From the NCBI RefSeq assembly GCF_012396365.1, contig NZ_JAAXPG010000013.1:1-64000 (forward strand): a DNA stretch of 64,000 bases, given 5' to 3'. This document shows positions 51,412 to 58,935 of the stretch, one piece after another (the stretch's first letter is position 1; each line of letters starts with the position of its first letter). A program made the translations under genes and the position numbers. The notes below the pieces were generated by a model. It was not told the DNA's origin and made no database searches. It was given only the letters and a program-made list of their open reading frames with translations. This stretch comes from Nocardiopsis alborubida. Its GTDB lineage: Bacteria; Actinomycetota; Actinomycetes; Streptosporangiales; Streptosporangiaceae.

Positions 51412-52166
51412 TCGAACTGACCGACCTCACCAAGTCCTACGGGTCCCAGACCGTCCTCGACGACGTGTCGCTGCGGATCGAGCGGGGCGGCGTCACCTCG
51501 ATCATCGGACCCAACGGCGCGGGCAAGTCCACGATGCTCACCATCATCGGCCGCCTGCTCGGCGCGGACGGGGGCCGGGTGACCGTCGACGGGATGGACG
51601 TGGCCACCACCCCCGGCCGCGACCTGGCCAGGAGGCTGTCCATCCTGCGCCAGGAGAACCGCTTCACCGCCCGGCTGACCGTGCGCGACCTGGTCGGCTT
51701 CGGCCGCTACCCGCACTCGCGGGGGCGGCTGACCGCCGAGTGCCGCGAGCGGATCGAGGCGGCCCTGGGCTTCCTCGACCTGGTGCCGCTCGCCGACCGG
51801 TTCCTGGACGAGCTGTCCGGCGGCCAGCGCCAGCGCGCCTACGTGGCGATGGTGCTGTGCCAGGACACCGACTACGTGCTGCTGGACGAACCGCTGAACA
51901 ACCTCGACATGAAGCACGCCGTGTCGATGATGCGCCAGATCCGGCGGGCCGCCGACACGCTCGGCCGGACCGTCGTGATCGTCATCCACGACATCAACTT
52001 CGCCTCCGCCTACTCCGACCGGATCGTGGCGATGCGCGACGGCCGCGTCGTCCACACCGGAACGCCCGAGGAGATCATGACGCCCGAGGTGCTGCGGGAC
52101 GTGTTCGATCTGGACGTGCGGGTGGAGGAGGTCGCGGGCTCCCGGATCGGGGTGTACTACCGCTAG
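51408..52166 (+). CDS. siderophore ABC transporter ATP-binding protein
   Basis: A 252-residue ATPase. Walker A is GPNGAGKS, the signature LSGGQRQR, Walker B YVLLDEP followed by LNNLD, and the switch His is in VIHDINFAS. The CFIeT/FecE-like features (FGRYPHSRG) fit iron-siderophore importers. TTG 51408 is chosen: it overlaps the permease stop, has AAAGG upstream, and LIELTDLTKSYG is a natural N-terminus. Last gene of the importer operon. Confidence 0.9.
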   Translation: MIELTDLTKSYGSQTVLDDVSLRIERGGVTSIIGPNGAGKSTMLTIIGRLLGADGGRVTVDGMDVATTPGRDLARRLSILRQENRFTARLTVRDLVGFGRYPHSRGRLTAECRERIEAALGFLDLVPLADRFLDELSGGQRQRAYVAMVLCQDTDYVLLDEPLNNLDMKHAVSMMRQIRRAADTLGRTVVIVIHDINFASAYSDRIVAMRDGRVVHTGTPEEIMTPEVLRDVFDLDVRVEEVAGSRIGVYYR

Positions 52167-52179
52167 GCACGTCGCCCCG

Positions 52180-52458
52180 GTCACGGCTCCACCAGTCCGT
52201 ATCGGCCACGGCCAGGTTGAGATCACGGACCATGACCCCGCTGAGCTGGTGGATCTGCTCTTGGCTCACCCGTGCCCCGGTCAGGGAAACCAGCCTCCGC
52301 AGCCCCGACAGGTCGCTGCCGCACAGGTCGGTTCCGGCCATCGAGGTGGAGGTGGCCTCGGCCGCGAACACACACTCGTCGAAGACGGCCTTCCGCAGGT
52401 CGCTGCCGTTGATCGCGACTCCACCGAGGAATTCGACGACTACCGCCAGGTTCCCGCT
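52180..52458 (-). pseudogene. decayed pentapeptide-repeat protein, C-terminal part
   Basis: Reading the minus strand from 52458 gives pentapeptide blocks (AINGS-DLRKA-VFDEC, then GTDLC-GSDLS-GLRRL) and the usual C-terminal cap of these proteins (LTGARVSQEQIHQLSGVMVRDLNLAV). A TAA (52461-52459) stands directly upstream in frame, no start codon or N-terminus exists, and no stop follows the cap until 52075, inside the antisense of the ABC ATPase gene. The 5' part is lost and the frame is broken. The fragment lies 41 bases from palindromic element copy 2. Confidence 0.65.
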
Positions 52459-52498
52459 TTAGCGCGGTGACCGGAAAGGTTCGCTGTCCCACCTCATT

Positions 52499-52571
52499 CG
52501 CCGTGATCTTGTACTTATAGCGCGTCTCGGGCGCCGAACCTCGCTATAAGTACAAGATCACCGCAGGTCAG
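52499..52571 (-). repeat. 73-bp dispersed palindromic element, copy 2
   Basis: Arms 52505-52522 (GATCTTGTACTTATAGCG) and 52542-52559 (CGCTATAAGTACAAGATC) are perfect 18-base inverted repeats with a 19-base loop. Read on the minus strand it aligns with copy 1 over all 73 bases, including the asymmetric flanks. It lies between the pentapeptide remnant and a membrane-protein gene. Confidence 0.85.
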
Positions 52572-52785
52572 GGCCACTTCCGTCGCACCGGAAACATATG
52601 CGGTCAGGCCGCTGGAGAGCTGAGGAGGGAGCGGTTTCCCCCGGGGTCTGGGACAGGGGCAGATCTCTCCCGCGACGGCTCGGGGAGCCCTCGTCCCGGT
52701 GGATCTCCGGGGCGCCTCGGCCCGCCGCGTGCCCTTCGGGTCGTTGGTCCCAGGTGCGCGGCGCGCCCCGGGGTAGTTCGCCGGT

Positions 52786-53457
52786 ATGAACAGGAACCGC
52801 GGCATCCCCCGTACCCCAGGGCGGTTCGGTACCCTCATGGGCCGGTTGACCATCTACGCCCAGAACAACCCGCGTCAGTACGGCCTCCGCACGGCCCTGC
52901 TGATCGCCGCTCCCACCATCCCCTTCCTGACTCTGCTGTTCGTTCCCTTGATGGTCGAGACCGGTTTCGCTCCCACCATCGTCGCCATCACCGGAGGAAC
53001 CCTGGCCATGGTGGTGGTCGTCTCCGTGGCCGTCGGTTTCGTCAGCGCGTGGATGACGCGCCGCATGGTCAGGGGCAGACCACTGCCCCTGGACGCCGAC
53101 CCGGCCAAGACCTGGGCCGCGCACTGGCAGATCATGCGGGGAACCCTCCACCCGGACCCCGAGACCAACCGGCTCGGGCGCATGCTCGCCGACCAGAACG
53201 ACACCTCCAGGTCGCCGAGGTTCATGCTCGTGTTCGGCTGCGTCCTCGTCGTACCCAACGTCGCCAACGCCCTGCTCCAGTACGCCGACGGAACCCCGTT
53301 CGCCTCGGTCAACCTGTTCCTGGCGGGAGCGCTGGTGGTCATGATCGCGATCTTCGTCCCGCTCACGTTGCGCCGCCAGCGCAGGGTCCGCCAGTTCCGG
53401 GAGACCTACGACCTCGCCTCCACGGGCTCCTCCGGTACCCTCGGGGGCGAGGACTGA
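52786..53457 (+). CDS. membrane protein of unknown function
   Basis: A 223-residue protein with about four transmembrane helices in two pairs: ALLIAAPTIPFLTLLFVPLM and GGTLAMVVVVSVAVGFVSAW, then, after a 60-residue polar segment (DPAKTWAAHWQIMRGTLHP, TNRLGRMLADQND), FMLVFGCVLVVPNVANALL and ALVVMIAIFVPLTL. No family recognised. The ATG lacks a strong ribosome site. It has no evident partner; the LacI gene follows in the same direction after 135 bases with its own promoter. Confidence 0.7.
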   Translation: MNRNRGIPRTPGRFGTLMGRLTIYAQNNPRQYGLRTALLIAAPTIPFLTLLFVPLMVETGFAPTIVAITGGTLAMVVVVSVAVGFVSAWMTRRMVRGRPLPLDADPAKTWAAHWQIMRGTLHPDPETNRLGRMLADQNDTSRSPRFMLVFGCVLVVPNVANALLQYADGTPFASVNLFLAGALVVMIAIFVPLTLRRQRRVRQFRETYDLASTGSSGTLGGED

Positions 53458-53526
53458 CCACGGCGCTTCCCTCCCCTCATCCCCCACGCTCCGTGACCAC
53501 TCCTCGCCCGGCGGTGCCCATCGGCG

Positions 53527-53574
53527 TTGCGCCGGGGCGACACGGTGCGTAACATCGCATCGAATCGGTTCGAT
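53527..53574 (+). promoter_or_regulatory. promoter and autoregulatory operator of the lacI-type gene
   Basis: TTGCGC (53527-53532) and TAACAT (53550-53555) are 17 bases apart. Directly downstream, at the expected transcription start, is the palindrome ATCGAA-TCGG-TTCGAT (53559-53574, 6-base perfect arms), size and symmetry fitting a LacI-family operator. Confidence 0.55.
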
Positions 53575-53592
53575 AACGGACGGGACGGCACG

Positions 53593-54576
53593 GTGCGGAT
53601 CTCCGATGTGGCCCGGCACGCTGGCGTGTCGCCGAGCACGGTCTCCTACGTCCTCAGCGGCAAACGGTCGATCTCCGAGACCACCCGGCGGCGCGTGAAG
53701 GAGAGCATCGACGCCCTCGGCTACCAGCCGCACGCGGGCGCCCGCTCCCTGGCCAGCCGCCGCAGCAACGTGATCGCCCTGGTCATCCCGCTCCGCGGCG
53801 ACGTGCACGTCCCCGTCGCGATGCGCTTCGCCGTCTCCGTGGTCACCGCCGCCCGCGCGCACGACCACGACGTCCTCCTGCTCACCCAGGGCGAGGGCCC
53901 CGACGGCCTGCGCCGGGTCTCGGGCAGCGCCATGGTCGACGGCGTCATCGTCATGGACGTGGAGGCCGACGACGCCCGCGTCCCCGTCCTGCGCGAGCTG
54001 GACCTGCCCTCGGTCCTCATCGGCGTCCCCGAGGACACCGAGGGCCTGACCTGCGTGGACCTCGACTTCGCCGCCGCCGGTGCGGCCTGCGTGCACCACC
54101 TCGCCGACCTCGGCCACACCGACCTCGCCTTCGTGGGGCAACCTCCTTCGGTGTACGAGCGGCGCACCGGGTTCGCCGAGCGCACCACCACCGGCTTCGA
54201 GCGCGCCGCCGCCGAACGCGGCGTCCGCGCCACCCTGCACCCCTGCTCTCCCGACACCGCGCACGGCCTCGCGGAGGATCTGCTCCGCGAGCGGCCCGGC
54301 CTCACCGGCCTCATCGTGCACAACGAGCCCTCCGTCGGCCCGCTGCTCGAATCCTTCGCCGAGCACGGCCGCACCCCGCCCGAGCTGTCGGTGGTCGCCA
54401 TCGGCCCGGTTCCGCCCGGCGCTCCGCCGCTGACCTCGGTGGACCTGCCCGCCGAGGAGGTCGGAGCCCGCGCGGTCGGCCTGCTCATGGACAAGATCGA
54501 CGGCCCCGGCAACCCCGGGGTGACCCTGCTCGAACCCCGGCTCACCTCCCGGGAGAGCACCGCCCCGCGCGCCTGA
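53593..54576 (+). CDS. LacI-family transcriptional regulator
   Basis: A 327-residue repressor. N-terminal HTH: RISDVARHAGVSPSTVSYVLSG, then the hinge region (GYQPHAGARSLASRR). The periplasmic-binding-protein-like domain follows (NVIALVIPLRGD, MVDGVIVMD, HHLADLGHTDLAFVG, GLIVHNEPSVGPLL). GTG 53593 is chosen, since it places the operator upstream; GTG 53545 would put the operator inside the gene. Effector unknown. It lies 1 kb from the xyloglucan genes and could control them, but the hemerythrin gene intervenes and no matching palindrome was found there. Confidence 0.87.
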   Translation: MRISDVARHAGVSPSTVSYVLSGKRSISETTRRRVKESIDALGYQPHAGARSLASRRSNVIALVIPLRGDVHVPVAMRFAVSVVTAARAHDHDVLLLTQGEGPDGLRRVSGSAMVDGVIVMDVEADDARVPVLRELDLPSVLIGVPEDTEGLTCVDLDFAAAGAACVHHLADLGHTDLAFVGQPPSVYERRTGFAERTTTGFERAAAERGVRATLHPCSPDTAHGLAEDLLRERPGLTGLIVHNEPSVGPLLESFAEHGRTPPELSVVAIGPVPPGAPPLTSVDLPAEEVGARAVGLLMDKIDGPGNPGVTLLEPRLTSRESTAPRA

Positions 54577-54628
54577 CCGCAGCCCTCGCGCGCCTGGCCG
54601 TGCTCCGCGCCTGACCGGGGGGTGTGGC

Positions 54629-54653
54629 GGGGGACACCGGAAAAAGTGTCCCC
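54629..54653 (+). terminator. hairpin downstream of the LacI gene
   Basis: GGGGACAC (54630-54637) and GTGTCCCC (54646-54653) form an 8-base stem with loop CGGAAAAA. AAAGTGTCCCC recurs once more about 70 bases downstream (54713-54723), forming a direct repeat. Confidence 0.4.
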
Positions 54654-54829
54654 GGGTCGCGGAATACCCCACCCCGCCCTCCCGTTGTACGGGGTGCCGG
54701 AAGGTGCGGTAGAAAGTGTCCCCCGGGCTCCACTCAAAGCCTTCACGGAATACCGCGCCCGCAAGGGTGGCAGGAGCCGTGTTGTGCACCGCGCCGTGAG
54801 GCGACCGCCGCACCGTTCCGGTGTACGTG

Positions 54830-54863
54830 ACGGCCCCGCCGGGCGACTGCCCGGCGGGGCCGT
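54830..54863. terminator. strong bidirectional hairpin terminator
   Basis: A perfect 15-base stem (54830-54844 with 54849-54863, core GGCCCCGCCGGGC) and a 4-base loop, lying between the convergent LacI and hemerythrin genes. It is the clearest intrinsic terminator of the window. Confidence 0.75.
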
Positions 54864-54902
54864 TCCACGTCCCGCGCACCGGGGGCGCGCCCCGTGGGGA
54901 AC

Positions 54903-55469
54903 TCAGCCGCGCCGGGCCTTCTGCACGGCCTCGGCCAGCTCCGCCTTGTTCATCTTGGAGCGGTTCTTGACGTCCAGCTCCTGGGCCTCCTCGTAGAGGT
55001 CGCGCTGCCTGGGGACCCTGCCCCCGAGGTTGAAGCGCTTGAGCTCCTGCTCGCGCCGCTCGGAGAACGCCTTGCCCAGCTCCAGGGCGCGCTTCCGGCT
55101 CACGGCCTCCTTGAGACCGGGCAGGACGTCGCTCTCCTCCTCCTCGACGTGGTGCTTGACCGCGTCGACGAACTTCTCGCACCGCTTCTCGAACTCCTTG
55201 CTGTTCGGGTCGCAGTCCTTGAGCTTCTGGAGCAGTTCCTCGGCCTCCTGGTGCTCCTCCGCGCCGTGGCGGACCTCCGGCCCCTCGCCAGCGGCCTTGG
55301 CGGCGGCCGGGTACACCTCGTCCTCCTCGGCACGGCTGTGCGCGGTGAGGATGGCCTCGATCTCCTCCAGCAGGCGCGGCCGCTGGTCGGGCTCGGACTG
55401 GAGCCGGTCGAACAGCTCCTCCATCGTCCGGTGGTCCTTCATGATCAGGGTGACGGCGTCCTCGGCCAT
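54903..55469 (-). CDS. hemerythrin (HHE) domain protein
   Basis: A 188-residue protein. The HHE cation-binding domain (residues about 5-140) supplies likely di-iron ligands in KDHRTMEE, HSRAEEDEVYP, HGAEEHQEAEE and KHHVEEEESDVLP. The C-terminal 45 residues resemble a short SAP/Rho-N-like helical motif (RSKMNKAELAEAVQKA) seen at the end of some actinobacterial HHE proteins. Roles proposed for the family include oxygen, peroxide or NO sensing and iron handling. ATG 55469 has GGAGG five bases upstream; a longer frame to 55556 lacks one. Confidence 0.88.
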   Translation of the reverse strand: MAEDAVTLIMKDHRTMEELFDRLQSEPDQRPRLLEEIEAILTAHSRAEEDEVYPAAAKAAGEGPEVRHGAEEHQEAEELLQKLKDCDPNSKEFEKRCEKFVDAVKHHVEEEESDVLPGLKEAVSRKRALELGKAFSERREQELKRFNLGGRVPRQRDLYEEAQELDVKNRSKMNKAELAEAVQKARRG

Positions 55470-55634
55470 GTTCGCCTCCGCTTCGGTGGTGGTGCTTCCG
55501 ACCACCGCCACTACCCACGGACCCGCTGTCCAGACACGGCGCCGACCGGCCGCCACGGCCCGGCCCCGGCCCCGGCCCGGAAGCGGACCGGGCCGCGCCC
55601 CGCGCGGAACACGGCCCGGATCCGGGGACGGGGG

Positions 55635-56792
55635 TCAGCGCAGGCCGAACAGGTGCTCCATGGCGAGCTGGTCCAGGCGCTCGAAGTGGTAGCCGCGCCT
55701 ACCGACCTCGGCCAGGTCGATCTCCTCGGCCAGCAGGTCGGACAGGGACTCGCCCTCGCCCAGCGTGGACTGGGACAGCTCGGGCACGCGCGAGGCCGCG
55801 AGCGCCTCCACCACCTCGGGGTCGGCGCGGAACGCCCTGGCCTTCTCCTTGAGGATGAGGTAGTTGCGCATGCAGGCCGCGGCCGACTCCCACACGCCGC
55901 TCATGTCCTCGGTGCGCGGCGTCTTGAAGTCGAAGTGCAGCGGGCCGTCGTAGCCCGCGCTCTCCAGCAGGTCGACCAGGAAGAACGCCTCCTTGACGTC
56001 GCCCGCGCCGAAGCGCAGGTCCTGGTCGTACTTGATCCCGCGCTGGCCGTTGAGGTCGATGTGGAAGAGCTTGCCCGCCCACAGGGCCTGCGCGACGCCG
56101 TGCGCGAAGTTCAGCCCGGCCATCTGCTCGTGGCCGACCTCCGGGTTGACCCCCACCATCTCGGGGTGCTCCAGCTCGTTGATGAAGGCCAGGGCGTGGC
56201 CCACCGTGGGCAGCAGGATGTCGCCGCGCGGCTCGTTGGGCTTGGGCTCCAGGGCGAACCGCAGGTCGTGCCCCTGCTCGCGCACGTAGCCGCACAGGAT
56301 GTCGAAGGCCTCGCGCAGCCGGTCCAGGGCGGCGTGGTCGTTCTTGCCCGCCTCCGTCTCGGCCCCGTCCATGCCGCCCCAGCACACGTACGTCTTCGCG
56401 CCCAGCGACACGGCCAGCTCGATGTTGCGGACGACCTTGCGGATGGCGTGGCGGCGCACGTCGCGGCTGTTGGAGGTGAACCCGCCGTCGCGGAACACCG
56501 GGTCCGAGAACAGGTTGGTGGTCGCCATCGGCACCTTGAGGCCGGTCTCGTCCAGAGCCGCGCGGAACCGCTTGAGGATGTCCTCGCGCTCGGTGTCGGA
56601 GCTGCCGGGCGGAATGAGGTCGTCGTCGTGGAAGGTGATCCCGTGCGCGCCGAGGTCGGCGAGGCGGCGCACGGCGTCCACCGGGTCGAGCTCGGGGCGG
56701 ACGGGGTCGCCGAAGGTGTTCACCCCGCGCCACCCCACGGTCCACAGGCCGAAGGTGAACCTGTCCGCGGGCACGGGCTGGTAGCTGCTCAT
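55635..56792 (-). CDS. xylA: xylose isomerase
   Basis: A 385-residue TIM-barrel enzyme converting D-xylose to D-xylulose (also glucose to fructose), short class I type as in Streptomyces. It has [12 protein letters not shown], the catalytic-His block [12 protein letters not shown], the metal site [14 protein letters not shown] (Glu, Lys), the second metal region [12 protein letters not shown] and the DLRFGAGD segment. ATG 56792 has AGGAGA at six bases. It follows the GH42 gene by 55 bases on the same strand, so it probably shares its transcript and uses xylose released from xyloglucan side chains. Confidence 0.96.
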   Translation of the reverse strand: MSSYQPVPADRFTFGLWTVGWRGVNTFGDPVRPELDPVDAVRRLADLGAHGITFHDDDLIPPGSSDTEREDILKRFRAALDETGLKVPMATTNLFSDPVFRDGGFTSNSRDVRRHAIRKVVRNIELAVSLGAKTYVCWGGMDGAETEAGKNDHAALDRLREAFDILCGYVREQGHDLRFALEPKPNEPRGDILLPTVGHALAFINELEHPEMVGVNPEVGHEQMAGLNFAHGVAQALWAGKLFHIDLNGQRGIKYDQDLRFGAGDVKEAFFLVDLLESAGYDGPLHFDFKTPRTEDMSGVWESAAACMRNYLILKEKARAFRADPEVVEALAASRVPELSQSTLGEGESLSDLLAEEIDLAEVGRRGYHFERLDQLAMEHLFGLR

Positions 56793-56825
56793 GTCGTGTC
56801 TCCTGAGGTAGGCGCAGGACTCCGG

Positions 56826-56858
56826 AATAGTTTGTCTAGAGTCACAACTAATTGTCAA
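56826..56858 (-). promoter_or_regulatory. AT-rich regulatory stretch upstream of xylA
   Basis: On the minus strand a perfect TTGACA (56858-56853) overlaps the GH42 stop, then ATTAGT and ACTATT end an imperfect inverted repeat (TAGTTTGT...ACAACTA on the plus strand). No -10 sits at 17 bases, so promoter strength is doubtful; it may be an internal promoter with a repressor site. Confidence 0.4.
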
Positions 56859-58851
56859 CGGGGTGGCCGCGCAGCACCGCCACCCCGCCGCCCGGCAGGG
56901 TCATCCCCTGCGCCGAAACGCCCGACACCAGGTCGCGGGCGCTCGCGTCCAGCCCGAACCGGGCCGGATCGATCCGTCGCGGCCGGTTGTCGTGGTTGGT
57001 GACGAACACCCACGCGCCGTCCCGGTCCACCCGGCGCACCACCTCCAGCCCGGGCTCGGGGAACGGTCCCGTCCCCGCCGCCTCGGCCAGCAGCCGCGCC
57101 AGGCCCCGGTCCGACAGCCGGGCCGACAGGTACCAGGCCTCGCCCGCCCCGTGGCGCCGCCGCGTCACCGCGGGCAGCCCGTCCAGCGGCCCGCCCGCGT
57201 AGTGGGCCACGGCCTCGGCCCCCGTCAGGTGGACGTGCTCGCTCCACAGGGTGACCTCCTCGCGCACCGAGCCCAGGTCCAGGCCCACCGTCTCGCCGGG
57301 CAGCATCGGGTGCAGCTCCTCCACCCGCACCCCCAACAGGTCCCGCAGAGCGCCCGGGTACCCGCCGGTGCGCACGGTCCCGTCCGGGTCGGCGGCCCCG
57401 CTCAGGAAGGTCACCACCAACGTCCCGCCGTCCTCGGTGTAGCGGGCCAGCCGTTCGGCCGCCTCGTCCGACAGCAGGTACAGGGCGGGCACCACCAGCA
57501 GCGGCACCCGCGGCAGGTCGCGGTCGGGGCGCACCATGTCCACCGTGCGCCCCGACCGCCACAGCACCCGGTGCACCTGGCGCACCGCCTCCAGGTAGTC
57601 CACGCCCCGCGCGGGCAGCGACGGGCTGCCCAGCGCCCACCAGCACTCGGGGTCCCAGGTGAGCGCCGCGTCGGCGACCACGTCGGCGTCGCGCGCCTCC
57701 GCCACGCGGGGCAGGACGCTCCCCAGTTCGCACACCTCGCGGAAGATCCGGGAGTCCGGCCCGGCGTGCGGCACCATCCCCGAGTGCCACTGCTCGGCGC
57801 CGCCCCGGGACGCCCGCCACTGGAAGAACATCGCGCCCCGCGACCCGCGCGCCACGTGCGCCAGGCTGTGCCGCGCCGTCTCGCCGGGGGCCTTGGGGCG
57901 GGTGACCTCGCCCGTGTAGGTCACCCCGGCCGCCTGCTCCATCAGCAGCCACGGCCGACCCGGGCCGGGCACGCGGTCCGCCCACGAGCGGGCCAGGTCG
58001 GCGGCGAAGGCGGTCTGCTCCGCCCCGCCCTGCCCGGTCCGGTCCGGGTAGTCGTCCACGGCGACCAGGTCCAGGTGCTCGGCCCACCGCCACGGGTCCA
58101 CCGGCACCCAGTCGCCGAAGGCCAGGTTGGTCGTGACCGGCACGTCCGGCCGGACGGCGCGCAGCACGTCGCGCTGGGACAGGAAGTGGTCGAGCATCGC
58201 GTCCGACAGGAACCGCCGGAAGTCCAGCACGTGCGCGGGGTTGGGCAGGTACTGGGTCGCGCGCGGCGGCTGGATCTGCTCCCACTCCGAGTAGTGCTGG
58301 CTCCAGAACGCCGTGGTCCACGCCGTGTTGAGCCGGTCCAGGTCCACGTGGCGACCCCGCAGCCAGTCGCGGAAGGCCCCGGCGGTGTGCTCGGAGTGCG
58401 ACCACGTCCCGTACTCGTTGTGCACGTGCCACACGCGCAGCGCCGGATGCCCGGAGTAGCGCTCGGCCAGCGCGCGGGCGATGCGGACCGAGGCCTCCCG
58501 GTAGGCCGGGGAGCACACGTCGTAGGTGTCGCGGCTGCCGTGGGTGAGCCGGGTCCCGTCCGCGGTCACCGGCATCGCGTCGGGGTGGGCGAGCCCGAAC
58601 CACGGCGGGGGAGAGGCGGTCGGGGTGGCCAGCGCGACCCCGATCCCGGCGTCGGCGAGCCGGTCCAGCACCCGGTCCAGCCACTCGAACCGGTACTCGC
58701 CCTCCTTCGGCTCCAGGAGCGCCCAGGAGAAGACGCCGACCGTCACGAGGTTGACCCCGGCGCGGCGCATCAGCTCCACGTCCTCCGCCTGGACCTCCTC
58801 CGGCCACTGCTCGGGGTTGTAGTCGCCGCCGAACCACAGTGGAGAGGACAT
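56848..58851 (-). CDS. GH42 beta-galactosidase
   Basis: A 667-residue cytosolic glycosidase. It begins [14 protein letters not shown], typical of GH42. The acid/base Glu is E146 in [10 protein letters not shown] and the nucleophile E305 in LLMEQAAG. A trimerisation-type domain (around 380-590: [21 protein letters not shown]) and a C-terminal beta domain follow. No signal peptide, so it acts on imported oligosaccharides. ATG 58851 has AAGGAG at six bases. It is divergent from the GH95 gene and cotranscribed with xylA. In this setting it would remove beta-galactose from xyloglucan side chains; pectic galactan oligosaccharides are an alternative. Confidence 0.93.
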   Translation of the reverse strand: MSSPLWFGGDYNPEQWPEEVQAEDVELMRRAGVNLVTVGVFSWALLEPKEGEYRFEWLDRVLDRLADAGIGVALATPTASPPPWFGLAHPDAMPVTADGTRLTHGSRDTYDVCSPAYREASVRIARALAERYSGHPALRVWHVHNEYGTWSHSEHTAGAFRDWLRGRHVDLDRLNTAWTTAFWSQHYSEWEQIQPPRATQYLPNPAHVLDFRRFLSDAMLDHFLSQRDVLRAVRPDVPVTTNLAFGDWVPVDPWRWAEHLDLVAVDDYPDRTGQGGAEQTAFAADLARSWADRVPGPGRPWLLMEQAAGVTYTGEVTRPKAPGETARHSLAHVARGSRGAMFFQWRASRGGAEQWHSGMVPHAGPDSRIFREVCELGSVLPRVAEARDADVVADAALTWDPECWWALGSPSLPARGVDYLEAVRQVHRVLWRSGRTVDMVRPDRDLPRVPLLVVPALYLLSDEAAERLARYTEDGGTLVVTFLSGAADPDGTVRTGGYPGALRDLLGVRVEELHPMLPGETVGLDLGSVREEVTLWSEHVHLTGAEAVAHYAGGPLDGLPAVTRRRHGAGEAWYLSARLSDRGLARLLAEAAGTGPFPEPGLEVVRRVDRDGAWVFVTNHDNRPRRIDPARFGLDASARDLVSGVSAQGMTLPGGGVAVLRGHPVDN

Positions 58852-58867
58852 GGGGAACTCCTTCTGG

Positions 58868-58888
58868 TTTGGTGTGTGCGCCAACAAA
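58868..58888. promoter_or_regulatory. candidate operator between GH42 and GH95 genes
   Basis: An imperfect palindrome with TTGG (58869-58872) and CCAA (58881-58884) arms, 8 bases apart, embedded in TTTGG...CCAACAAAG in the 84-base divergent gap. It is placed to control both directions. Confidence 0.3.
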
Positions 58889-58935
58889 GTAGGGCGAAAA
58901 CCCTTCCGGGCGACACCCCCACACGAGGAGCGAGC

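Noticed and set aside
52075..52371. Functional 98-residue minus-strand protein
   Set aside because: It begins inside the pentapeptide remnant and ends inside the antisense of the ABC ATPase gene; treated as part of a pseudogene.
53545..53592. Earlier GTG start for the LacI-type regulator
   Set aside because: It would place the promoter -10 and the palindromic operator at or inside the coding sequence, and LacI proteins usually begin close to the helix-turn-helix.
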